This document shows, in pieces, positions 52,584-60,149 of a stretch of 64,000 bases of DNA. The stretch spans positions 1 through 64,000 of the forward strand of contig JAOAAK010000022.1 of NCBI GenBank assembly GCA_026418905.1. The letters are read 5' to 3'. The notes under the pieces were generated by a model. The model made no database searches and was not told the DNA's origin. It worked only from the letters and a program-made list of their open reading frames with translations. The stretch is from Bacteroidales bacterium (lineage in GTDB: Bacteria; Bacteroidota; Bacteroidia; Bacteroidales; DTU049). Each line of letters opens with the position of its first letter. The first letter of the stretch is position 1. The translations under genes and the position numbers were made by a program.

Positions 52584-53200
52584 AATAAACAACGCGTTTC
52601 CAAACCTAAACAAAAAATGGTATCAAGAACACTCAAGCCATCTATAAAACCAAATTTTTCATAAAATGGCTGGTAATATGGCTTCTTCATACCCTTAAGT
52701 TGATGCTTCTTAAAAGCAGGCCTTAAATCATTATCATTTTTTTCATTTATAGGAATAAATTCATCAGCAAACTGAATTTTTGGATGCAAACCAAGCCACT
52801 TAAAAATGAGCTGATTGAACTCATAGTTAAATTCCCATAAAAAATTTTTTTTATTCTCAAAACAATGCCTTATTTCATCCCACACAAAAAGAAAAAAAGG
52901 TGCTTTTCCGTAGGCGGTCTGCATGGATCTTAAATGTTGTTGTACCCATGATTTACTATAATCTACCCGAATGGATATGGTTTTAGTATGATGACCATTA
53001 GGCTTAATGACCGGTATAACTAACCGTTGAATTCCATTGGGAGAAAGAATGTAATATCTGTTACGTAACGACTGTTTGACATAGGTCTCATTTAAATCAT
53101 AAACTATCGTATCAACTTGTTTGATAAGATGATAATAATAAAGAGGGGGTGCAACGAAAGTAGGAAGTATCAAACAATTATTGAAAGATCCCATATACAT
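52580..53200 (-). CDS. WbqC-like family protein
   Basis: 206 residues (or 204 from a second ATG at 53194). Start pattern NCLILPTFVAPPLYYYHLIK, then VIPVIKPNGHHTKTISIRVD and YGKAPFFLFVWDEI, all as in WbqC family proteins, which are thought to act in O-antigen or amino-sugar pathways, though the reaction is not well defined. It overlaps the small membrane protein gene by 23 bases and the NlpC/P60 gene by 4. This grouping suggests envelope work. Confidence 0.8.
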   Translation of the reverse strand: MYMGSFNNCLILPTFVAPPLYYYHLIKQVDTIVYDLNETYVKQSLRNRYYILSPNGIQRLVIPVIKPNGHHTKTISIRVDYSKSWVQQHLRSMQTAYGKAPFFLFVWDEIRHCFENKKNFLWEFNYEFNQLIFKWLGLHPKIQFADEFIPINEKNDNDLRPAFKKHQLKGMKKPYYQPFYEKFGFIDGLSVLDTIFCLGLETRCLL

Positions 53201-53504
53201 ATAGGCTACATAAGAAAAGGAAAAAGCTTATACGAACTCCCTTGATAATGTAATAAAGGAAAGGATATTTTTCCACAAATTGATATACCTGATAGTCTAA
53301 CCACATCACCAAAAAACCAGCAAAAAACAATAAAATTAAAAGTTCAACAGAAAAAGGAGGTTCGGATTTGAGCTGCAAAATGAGTAATGACAAAAAAGCA
53401 AAAGGAATGACGGGAATTCGCTTATTGAATAAGCCAACAACAGAAAAAAGTAAAAAAATAAGACCAACAAGAACCCACAACCATTCGATGCTTTCAACTT
53501 CCAT
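53178..53504 (-). CDS. Small membrane protein of unknown function
   Basis: 108 residues from ATG 53504 (MEVESIEWLWVLVG). The longer frame starts inside its own promoter box (53513-53520) and is rejected. Three to four hydrophobic helices are seen: WLWVLVGLIFLLFSVVGLF, IPFAFLSLLILQL, LLILLFFAGFLVMWL and FFLFLCSLYVYGIF. No known motif. First gene of a WbqC - NlpC/P60 operon. Function unknown. Confidence 0.65.
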   Translation of the reverse strand: MEVESIEWLWVLVGLIFLLFSVVGLFNKRIPVIPFAFLSLLILQLKSEPPFSVELLILLFFAGFLVMWLDYQVYQFVEKYPFLYYIIKGVRISFFLFLCSLYVYGIFQ

Positions 53505-53512
53505 TTTTTTTT

Positions 53513-53520
53513 CAAACATA
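53513..53520 (-). promoter_or_regulatory. -7 box (TATGTTTG on the minus strand) of the small membrane protein operon
   Basis: Plus-strand CAAACATA lies 8 bases before the ATG at 53504, and immediately after the terminator of groES. Confidence 0.55.
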
Positions 53521-53527
53521 CGAATTT

Positions 53528-53557
53528 TAAAAAAATAAAGCCATCTTACGATGGCTT
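53528..53557 (-). terminator. Intrinsic terminator after groES
   Basis: On the minus strand, AAGCCATC GTAA GATGGCTT forms an 8-bp stem with a four-base loop (53557-53538), followed by TATTTTTTT. It stands 22 bases after the groES stop. Confidence 0.85.
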
Positions 53558-53579
53558 AAAAGAAAGAAAGGGTAAAAAT

Positions 53580-53864
53580 TTAGATGGCTTCTGTTTCCAC
53601 TACCTTTGCCAGAATATCAGCATATGGAATAAGCAAGTATTTTTTTCCTTCAAATTCAATCTCTGTTCCACTGTATTTCTTAAAAACCACCGTATCACCT
53701 ACACTAATCTCAAGATTGTCGATGTTACTAATAGCTACCACCTTAGCCATTATAGGCTTTTCTTTTGCAGTATCAGGAATAATGATACCACCGCTTGTCT
53801 TTTCTTCTTTTCTATCACTTAAATCCAGCAAAACATTCTGATTAATTGGCTGTAATTCTCTCAT
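53580..53864 (-). CDS. groES: Co-chaperonin GroES, not linked to groEL
   Basis: 94 residues. The Cpn10 fold is clear: ELQPINQNVLLDLSDRKEEK, the mobile loop KTSGGIIIPDTAKEKP that contacts GroEL, VGDTVVFKKYSGTEIEFEGK and YLLIPYADILAKV. It caps the chaperonin cage. The usual groEL partner is absent: a terminator follows at 53528-53557, and upstream lies a thioredoxin-glutaredoxin gene 12 bases away. The N-terminal and C-terminal sequence differ from the typical groESL-linked Bacteroidetes form, so this is possibly a second GroES. Confidence 0.92.
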   Translation of the reverse strand: MRELQPINQNVLLDLSDRKEEKTSGGIIIPDTAKEKPIMAKVVAISNIDNLEISVGDTVVFKKYSGTEIEFEGKKYLLIPYADILAKVVETEAI

Positions 53865-53876
53865 GGCTATATATTT

Positions 53877-54458
53877 TTAAAGGTTCAACAATTGATCTAT
53901 TCTTTTTTGATCGAATCCAATTACCCATTCACCGTCAATTTCAGTCTGAGGTACTCCTTGCTGACCTGTTCTTTTTACAAGCTCCTCTGCAGCTCGTGGA
54001 TCAGCAGCAATGTTTATTTCTGTATACCGAACACCTTTTTTGTTCAAATATGACTTTAACCGATTACACCATGAACAAGATGGAGTAGTATAAATCGTAA
54101 CACGCTTCTGAGGCTTTTCTTCAATATCATCAGGCTTAGGCTGAAATACGCTACCTTCAATAATATTTTTGAAAAATTCAACCCCATGACATCCTTTGAA
54201 CATGTTCATCATCTGACTTCCTTTAAAATGAAGAAGAACAGGAACTGTTTGAATCTGGTAGTAAGAATGAATATCACGAGTATTATTCACGTCGATGAAA
54301 TAAAATTCTTTGTCTTGGTACTCTTTAATTGCTAGCTGATAATGTTCAAAAGCACAGTCACTTACTTCCGAACCTTTTTTTATCATCAAAACATAAGTCA
54401 CCTGATTAGTTTTTAAGATCTCTTGTAATTCTTGCATTGAATTAATTTCCTTCATCAT
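53877..54458 (-). CDS. Thioredoxin-like / glutaredoxin fusion protein
   Basis: 193 residues from ATG 54458 (MMKEINSMQELQEIL); the longest frame extends through the promoter and is not used. Residues 1-105 are thioredoxin-like: strand TYVLMIKKGSEVSDCAFEHY with one Cys only (Cys35) where CxxC should be, and the cis-Pro segment IQTVPVLLHFKG. Residues 118-193 are glutaredoxin-like: VTIYTTPSCSWCNRLKSYL (CxxC at 128/131) and GVPQTEIDGEWVIGFD. So the second domain is likely redox-active while the first has lost the canonical pair. It is followed by groES after 12 bases. Confidence 0.8.
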   Translation of the reverse strand: MMKEINSMQELQEILKTNQVTYVLMIKKGSEVSDCAFEHYQLAIKEYQDKEFYFIDVNNTRDIHSYYQIQTVPVLLHFKGSQMMNMFKGCHGVEFFKNIIEGSVFQPKPDDIEEKPQKRVTIYTTPSCSWCNRLKSYLNKKGVRYTEINIAADPRAAEELVKRTGQQGVPQTEIDGEWVIGFDQKRIDQLLNL

Positions 54459-54479
54459 AAAGTTTTTACTTTTTTTTTT

Positions 54480-54487
54480 CAAAATTA
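54480..54487 (-). promoter_or_regulatory. -7 box (TAATTTTG on the minus strand) of the Trx-Grx/groES group
   Basis: Plus-strand CAAAATTA lies 21 bases before the ATG at 54458. Confidence 0.5.
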
Positions 54488-54621
54488 TGCCAAACCGTAA
54501 CAAAACACACAACCAATTAATTATCAAATGATCACATTGTTTAAAATTCATTTTAGTTTGTCACAACTGGCAAAAATGTTGAAAAAATGTCATGCATGTA
54601 CCATAAGAATTGGACTTTTAA

Positions 54622-54629
54622 TATCTTTG
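54622..54629 (+). promoter_or_regulatory. -7 box (TATCTTTG) of the small gene before mutL
   Basis: TATCTTTG ends 7 bases before the ATG at 54637. No TTG at the ideal -33 position. Confidence 0.6.
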
Positions 54630-54636
54630 TAAAAAA

Positions 54637-54876
54637 ATGAGATATCGTTTTATTTATATACCCAAGCCTCGTAAGTACGCTTATTCACCTCGATTTTACA
54701 AACCTGAAGAAGATGAAAATAAATCGAAACACACTTTATCGCCCAATCCTCATTCACCCATTCGTAAAGGAATGTTCACTTCAAATTTTGAAAGAAAACA
54801 TAAGAAAAATAATTTGAATTTTCTTTGGCTCATTATCATTACTTTGCTTTTACTTTACCTTATATTTTTAACTTGA
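54637..54876 (+). CDS. Small tail-anchored-type membrane protein upstream of mutL
   Basis: 79 residues. A basic, Tyr/Pro-rich N-terminus (RYRFIYIPKPRKYAYSPRFY), a charged middle and one C-terminal membrane helix (FLWLIIITLLLLYLIFL) make it a predicted single-pass protein with its bulk in the cytoplasm. A small protein with a similar Lys/Pro/Tyr-rich start is often found next to mutL in Bacteroidetes, which supports it as a real gene. It ends 1 base before mutL. Function unknown. Confidence 0.7.
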   Translation: MRYRFIYIPKPRKYAYSPRFYKPEEDENKSKHTLSPNPHSPIRKGMFTSNFERKHKKNNLNFLWLIIITLLLLYLIFLT

Positions 54877-54877
54877 A

Positions 54878-56662
54878 ATGGAAAACAGAATTAGACTTTT
54901 AAGTCCAGATCTTGCTTCCCAAATTGCAGCAGGAGAAGTAATTCAGCGTCCAGCTTCAGTGGTGAAGGAACTCATTGAAAATGCACTCGATGCACAAGCT
55001 TCAAACATTTTCATCAACGTAGAAGAAGCAGGCAAGAAGGCCATACTGGTAGATGACGATGGTATCGGCATGAATCCAGTTGATGCCGTCCTTGCCTTCG
55101 AAAAACATGCAACTTCAAAAATTAGTAACGTGCATGATTTGTTCAACATAGTCACATATGGTTTTCGCGGTGAAGCTTTACCTTCCATTGCATCAATATC
55201 TCGTGTCGAACTTAAAACACGAGATGAATTCAACGAAATAGGCACTTACCTCTATCTTGAAGCTAATAAAATCATTGAACAAAAACCTTATCCGAGAGAC
55301 AGGGGAACAACCATACTCGTAAAAGATCTTTTCTACAATATTCCTGCTCGTAAAAAATTCCTCAAATCTGATCACCTCGAACTTATGCATATTTATGAAG
55401 AAATTTACAGAGCTGCTTTGTCCAATCTTAACGTACAATTTAATTTTCACGTGAACGAAAAACCTGTCCTTAACTTGCCTCCACAGCAACTTATCCATCG
55501 GATTCTTGCTATATTCGGGAAATCATACCAAAACAAACTTATTTATTTCGAAGAATATACCGACGACGTATCTTTCTACGGATATGTGCTCAAACCTGAG
55601 TTTTGCAAAAAAACACGAGGAGAACAATATTTGTTCGTCAATCATCGTTTTTTTCGTTCACCCCTTCTCCATAGAGCAATAAAAAAAGCCTATGAAACAC
55701 TTATTCCCATTGATGTAGTTCCTGGTTATATAATATTTTTTAACATACACCCTTCTTTTATTGATGTTAACATCCATCCTACAAAGACAGAAGTTAAATT
55801 CACTCACGAACAGGTCATTGCCTCATTCTTAACAAGCGCCATAAAAAAAGCCATCAGTTCTAGTCATCTTATCCCTTCAATGGACTTTGATATAGATCGA
55901 TCCATACAATTTCCTGTTTTCAACGAAAAATCATCTTCCTCAACTCAAAATTATTCTCTACCTACCAATGACGACATAAAAACTTACAACGTCCACTCAA
56001 GGTTGGCAGATTATTATTTTACAACACCAGCAGAGGAACGAAAAGATTCTGATCTTTTTTCTAATTCTGATCAAATTTCTACTTTATTTGAACAATCTTT
56101 TGCTCAGTATAAGAAAAAATACATCATCACTAGCATCAAAGCAGGTCTTATGATCATTCACCAACATCGAGCTCACGTTCGCATCCTCTACGAACAATTT
56201 CTCAAATCATCTGCAGCAGCATCATCTGCACATGCTCAACCTCTGCTTTTCCCTATTACGCTTGAGGTTACACCCCAAAATCAATGGTTGATAAGAGAAA
56301 TGCAGAGCGAACTTCGTCGGCTAGGATTCGAAATCCAAGAAAATGATAATATTTTTTCAATTCACGCCGTCCCATCCTATCTAAATTACCCTGACTTGCA
56401 ATTACCCATTATCATCGACGAGCTTTTGGCATCCTTTCAAGAAATTGGAAAAGCCGAAATCAACAGAAACATACCTTTTCTCCTTGCTAAAAACATTGCT
56501 ATCAAAGAAGGAAAAATTCTTACTAACGAAGAAATGGAGACTCTTATTCACCAGCTTTTTCTCACGTCTGAACCACAAATTACTCCCGATGGAAAAACAA
56601 TATATGTAATACTTCCCGAATCATATATCGAAGAGCTTTTTAAATCATCTCATAATCTTTAA
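54878..56662 (+). CDS. mutL: DNA mismatch repair protein MutL
   Basis: 594 residues. The GHKL ATPase part is intact: IAAGEVIQRPASVVKELIEN, VDDDGIGMNP, TYGFRGEALPSIAS and DLFYNIPARKKFLKS. The C-terminal dimerisation domain lacks the usual endonuclease signature DQHA-x2-E-x4-E; the equivalent stretch is HQHRAHVRILYE (residues 428-439), with His for Asp, Arg for Ala and Val for the first Glu. CPHGRP is also not seen near the C-terminus, where SEPQITPDGKT stands. It connects MutS to downstream repair factors. First long gene in a plus-strand cluster. Confidence 0.95.
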   Translation: MENRIRLLSPDLASQIAAGEVIQRPASVVKELIENALDAQASNIFINVEEAGKKAILVDDDGIGMNPVDAVLAFEKHATSKISNVHDLFNIVTYGFRGEALPSIASISRVELKTRDEFNEIGTYLYLEANKIIEQKPYPRDRGTTILVKDLFYNIPARKKFLKSDHLELMHIYEEIYRAALSNLNVQFNFHVNEKPVLNLPPQQLIHRILAIFGKSYQNKLIYFEEYTDDVSFYGYVLKPEFCKKTRGEQYLFVNHRFFRSPLLHRAIKKAYETLIPIDVVPGYIIFFNIHPSFIDVNIHPTKTEVKFTHEQVIASFLTSAIKKAISSSHLIPSMDFDIDRSIQFPVFNEKSSSSTQNYSLPTNDDIKTYNVHSRLADYYFTTPAEERKDSDLFSNSDQISTLFEQSFAQYKKKYIITSIKAGLMIIHQHRAHVRILYEQFLKSSAAASSAHAQPLLFPITLEVTPQNQWLIREMQSELRRLGFEIQENDNIFSIHAVPSYLNYPDLQLPIIIDELLASFQEIGKAEINRNIPFLLAKNIAIKEGKILTNEEMETLIHQLFLTSEPQITPDGKTIYVILPESYIEELFKSSHNL

Positions 56663-56723
56663 CAGGAGACAATCCTCGAAACATTTAGAAAAAATGTTTT
56701 ACTTTGCAGATAACTAAATTTAC

Positions 56724-57533
56724 ATGACTCCATATCAACGAGGTTCTTCTTTTGCAACACCAGTCGTATTAAATCTTCTGATTTTCAACTTTTTATTTTT
56801 TATGTCCACCATTATTGCCCAACAAAGAGGGATCGACTTTTTTTCCTTGTTCGGGCTTCCTTGGATCAAGAGTGAAAACTTCCGCTTGTGGCAGATGGTG
56901 ACCTACATGTTTATGCATGCCAATTGGTTACATATTTTCTTCAACATGTTTGCTTTATGGATGTTTGGCAACATGTTAGAAATGGTCATGGGTTCAAAAC
57001 GATTTATCACTTATTATTTCATCACAGGGATTGGAGCAGCACTAGTTCAATGGTTTATTCATTACCTGAGATACCATGGTTTAGACAATGCGATCGATGC
57101 CTACATACAAAATCCAGACCCTGATGTATTCCTGTATATCGCAAATAAATACTTTGGTCGTATTGCTAATCCGCAATATATCAATGAAATGTATACCCAA
57201 TTGAAACTCTTTTCTCACGAAGAGATTCTTGTTAATCAATCCATTGAAGTTTTACAACAACTAAGAAATGGCTTGTATGATATTCCTATGGTAGGAGCAT
57301 CAGGTGCTGTTTTTGGTATTTTGTTGGCTTATGGAATGATTTTTCCCAACGATTATGTGTACGTGTATTTTTTCATCCCGATGAAGGCAAAATATTTTGT
57401 CATATTATTTGGTGTACTTGAATTTTTCTTGGGTATTTCCAACAGAGGGGGTGACAATGTAGCTCACTTTGCTCATTTAGGGGGAATGTTGTTTGGATTG
57501 ATTTTACTCTTAATCTGGAAAAAAAGAAGATAA
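56724..57533 (+). CDS. Rhomboid family intramembrane serine protease
   Basis: 269 residues, six to seven membrane helices. The catalytic dyad is in VGASGAVFGILLAYG (Ser of GxSG) and NVAHFAHLGGMLFG (His); the N-terminal half has WQMVTYMFMHANWLHIFFNM with the conserved oxyanion His/Asn. An insert of about 60 residues (about 120-180) between the third and fourth helices is a soluble loop, also seen in other Bacteroidetes rhomboids. Substrate unknown. Upstream DNA (56700-56706, TACTTTG) is one base short of a -7 consensus. Confidence 0.9.
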   Translation: MTPYQRGSSFATPVVLNLLIFNFLFFMSTIIAQQRGIDFFSLFGLPWIKSENFRLWQMVTYMFMHANWLHIFFNMFALWMFGNMLEMVMGSKRFITYYFITGIGAALVQWFIHYLRYHGLDNAIDAYIQNPDPDVFLYIANKYFGRIANPQYINEMYTQLKLFSHEEILVNQSIEVLQQLRNGLYDIPMVGASGAVFGILLAYGMIFPNDYVYVYFFIPMKAKYFVILFGVLEFFLGISNRGGDNVAHFAHLGGMLFGLILLLIWKKRR

Positions 57534-57540
57534 AATTTTC

Positions 57541-57548
57541 TAAATTTG
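57541..57548 (+). promoter_or_regulatory. -7 box (TAAATTTG) of the M23 peptidase-xseAB group
   Basis: TAAATTTG ends 4 bases before the ATG at 57553, so the transcript would begin at or near the start codon. Confidence 0.5.
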
Positions 57549-57552
57549 CAAC

Positions 57553-58530
57553 ATGTGGAAAAGGAAACCGCGGTTTTACGTTGACCCACTTACCCTTACT
57601 ATTAAAGAAGTAGAAAAAAAAACATCGAAACTTATTCGGCGACTCTTCACCCACATTTTTGCAGCAATGATTATAGGAGTTGCCTGGGCGTCTCTTTTTC
57701 TCAAATTTTTTTCATCTCCTCATGAAAAGAAACTACAACGAGAGATCCTCTCAGCTCAAACAGAAATTTCATCTCTCCAAATCGAACTTGAAAAACTTTT
57801 AGCCAAATACAACGAACTTAAAAATAAAGACAACCAGGTGTATCGTTCCATTTTTTCGCTTCCTATGCTTGATGAAAAAATTCCTCGCGCAGGTATAGGT
57901 GGTGCTGACTTGGCTTCATTCAATAAAACCAATGATCCCATCATCGAGCGATTGCTAAATACAGTGGTTCAACTTGAAATAAGTAGCAATATCCAGGAAC
58001 AAAGTCTTAAAGAGCTATTATTATTAGCTAGAAACAAAGAAAAAATGCTTAAAGCTATCCCTAGTATCATGCCAGTAGACAAAAATAAAGTTAGAATTTC
58101 TTCTGGTTTTGGATGGCGTATTAACCCATTTACTCGGAGTGGTGCTCAATTTCATCCAGGCATCGATTTTGCTGGACCCGTAGGGATTCCTATTTATGCA
58201 ACAGGAGATGGGGTAGTCATTGATCCTTTTAAAACAAGTTCCATGCATGGCTATGGACTCGTAGTTGTCATTGATCACGGTTTTGGTTTCAAAACTCTCT
58301 ATGCTCACTTGTCTAAAATTTTAGTCAAACCTGGCGATAGCGTCAAACGTGGTCAGATCATTGGTTTGCTTGGCAATTCAGGACCAAGTACCGGCCCACA
58401 TCTTCATTACGAAGTTATTCGTAACAACGAAAAAGTCAATCCTATTAACTACATATTCGAAGGACTATCTGAAGAAGAATACAAGCAAATCCTAAAAGAA
58501 GCTGAAGAAGGACATCAAATCCTCTCCTGA
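57553..58530 (+). CDS. M23 family metallopeptidase (membrane-anchored, coiled-coil)
   Basis: 325 residues. Cytoplasmic N-terminus with a membrane helix (about residues 35-56, IFAAMIIGVAWASLFLKFF), a long coiled-coil (EKKLQREILSAQTEISSLQI then ELEKLLAKYNEL), and a C-terminal LytM/M23 domain. Zinc motif HPGIDFAGPVG (HxxxD), second motif LYAHLSK, third motif GPHLHYEVI (HxH). All zinc ligands are present, so it is likely active rather than an EnvC-type activator. It should cut peptidoglycan cross-links. Its stop overlaps the xseA start by 1 base. Confidence 0.92.
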   Translation: MWKRKPRFYVDPLTLTIKEVEKKTSKLIRRLFTHIFAAMIIGVAWASLFLKFFSSPHEKKLQREILSAQTEISSLQIELEKLLAKYNELKNKDNQVYRSIFSLPMLDEKIPRAGIGGADLASFNKTNDPIIERLLNTVVQLEISSNIQEQSLKELLLLARNKEKMLKAIPSIMPVDKNKVRISSGFGWRINPFTRSGAQFHPGIDFAGPVGIPIYATGDGVVIDPFKTSSMHGYGLVVVIDHGFGFKTLYAHLSKILVKPGDSVKRGQIIGLLGNSGPSTGPHLHYEVIRNNEKVNPINYIFEGLSEEEYKQILKEAEEGHQILS

Positions 58531-59918
58531 TGTATCCCACTCCTTCCTCTTCCATATCTCTCAAACAACTTCTCGGTATTGTCAAAAAAGCCATTCATGA
58601 TTCGTTTGACTTTGATATATGGGTTCGTGCTGAAATCGTTAAATTAAATTACTATCCCTCTTCCGGTCATGCCTACCCTGAACTAGCAGAAAAAGAAGAT
58701 GAGAAAATTATTGCTCGAGCCAATGCTGTTATTTGGAAAGACGATTTTCTAAAAATTCAAACTAGATTTAGACAAGTTACAGGTGAAAATATTAAAGATG
58801 GAATTCAAATTCTCTTTCTGTGTCAGTTACGATTTCATGAATATTATGGGCTACAGCTTCAAATCATTGATATTGACCCAACTTTTACCCTTGGCCAGCA
58901 GGCTCTACAAAAATTACAAACCATCGAACGACTAAAAAAAGAAAATCTTTTTGACTTGAATAAGCAAATTCCCCTTCCCTTACTTCCTCAAAGATTTGCT
59001 ATCATAAGCATATCAACCAGTCGTGGTTTTAATGACTTTATGACCATCTTACAAAGCCAGGGATCACAATATCGATGGTCCTATAAGCTTTTCCCAGCTA
59101 TTCTTGAAGGTAAAAATGCAGTTCAATCAATTACTCGCAGATTACGCGAAATAGCTAATCAGAAAGATTTTTTTGATCTCATTCTCATTATTCGTGGAGG
59201 AGGTGATGAAACCGGGCTAGATTGTTATGATCACTATGAGCTTGCACGTTCGATTGCCATATCCCCTTTGCCTGTTATCACAGGAATTGGCCACTCGACT
59301 AATGAAACCATAGCAGAAATGGTAGCTGCTATCAATAAAATCACACCAACAGACGTTGCCTATTTTATCCTTAACATTTTCCGCAACCAAGAACTCCTTC
59401 TTCATGGATCAAAAGAAAAACTATTTTCACTTTCACTTTTTCAGTTGGGTGAAGCATTCAATAAAATCGAACAAATAAGACAATCAATAGCAACGCGAAC
59501 AAACCAATTTCTCTACTTGTCTGTTCAGAGATTTCATCAAATTAAATGGCACTTGATCAATAAAAATGTTCAAGTTATATTTCAGCTTAAACACAAACAT
59601 CGATCAATAAAGGAAAAAATTTTTAGCTTTTTTTGGACTGAAATCATGCATCAGAATCAATCTTTAAAACATACAAAGCAAAAAATTTTTCTTCTTGGTA
59701 ACCATCAACTTAAAAATTTAAAGACTCAATGCGAGAATCTAAAAAACATCATTCATCTACTCAACCCTGCTATTATTCTCAGTCGCGGTTATTGCATTAC
59801 TAGAATTCACCAAAAAGTTGTACGCTCAGTGAATGAAGTCAAGAAAAACAACGAAATTGAAACAATTCTCATGGACGGTCACATCATCTCCATCATAAAA
59901 AATATCAGCCATGAATGA
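58530..59918 (+). CDS. xseA: Exodeoxyribonuclease VII large subunit
   Basis: 462 residues: an N-terminal OB-fold (LKQLLGIVKKAIHDSFDFDI then IWVRAEIVKLNYY), a catalytic domain with FAIISISTSRGFNDFMTIL, LILIIRGGGDETGLDCYDHY and PVITGIGHSTNETIAEMVAA, then a long coiled-coil. It degrades single-stranded DNA with the small subunit. The 3' end overlaps xseB by 8 bases. Confidence 0.95.
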   Translation: MYPTPSSSISLKQLLGIVKKAIHDSFDFDIWVRAEIVKLNYYPSSGHAYPELAEKEDEKIIARANAVIWKDDFLKIQTRFRQVTGENIKDGIQILFLCQLRFHEYYGLQLQIIDIDPTFTLGQQALQKLQTIERLKKENLFDLNKQIPLPLLPQRFAIISISTSRGFNDFMTILQSQGSQYRWSYKLFPAILEGKNAVQSITRRLREIANQKDFFDLILIIRGGGDETGLDCYDHYELARSIAISPLPVITGIGHSTNETIAEMVAAINKITPTDVAYFILNIFRNQELLLHGSKEKLFSLSLFQLGEAFNKIEQIRQSIATRTNQFLYLSVQRFHQIKWHLINKNVQVIFQLKHKHRSIKEKIFSFFWTEIMHQNQSLKHTKQKIFLLGNHQLKNLKTQCENLKNIIHLLNPAIILSRGYCITRIHQKVVRSVNEVKKNNEIETILMDGHIISIIKNISHE

Positions 59919-60120
59919 GGAGTTAACTTATGCACAAGCAATCGAAGAATTGCAGCAAATTGTTCAAATTATGGAACAATCATCCATCGATCCAGATCGA
60001 CTTCTCGAACTGGTTAAAAGAGCCACTTATTTACTCGATTTTTGCGAAAAAAAATTGCTTAACGTTGAAAATGAAATTAATCAAACACTCAAATATCCAA
60101 ACACTTCTGAAAACACCTAA
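59911..60120 (+). CDS. xseB: Exodeoxyribonuclease VII small subunit
   Basis: 69 residues. The helical hairpin signature is YAQAIEELQQIVQIMEQSSI then DPDRLLELVKRATYLLDFCE, matching XseB (LE-IV--LE-GELSLEE-L----G--L---C---L). Together with xseA it forms exonuclease VII. Overlap with xseA indicates coupled translation. Confidence 0.93.
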   Translation: MNEELTYAQAIEELQQIVQIMEQSSIDPDRLLELVKRATYLLDFCEKKLLNVENEINQTLKYPNTSENT

Positions 60121-60129
60121 AATAGGTAT

Positions 60130-60149
60130 ATAAAGTGTTTACACTTATT
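60130..60149. terminator. Weak, possibly bidirectional terminator between xseB and ackA
   Basis: AAGTG / CACTT pairs around TTTA in a TA-rich surround between two convergent genes, with T/A-rich runs on both sides. The stem is only 5 bp, so this is a tentative call. Confidence 0.35.

Noticed and set aside
56700-56706. TACTTTG before the rhomboid gene as a -7 box
   Set aside because: One base shorter than TAnnTTTG; not counted as a promoter.
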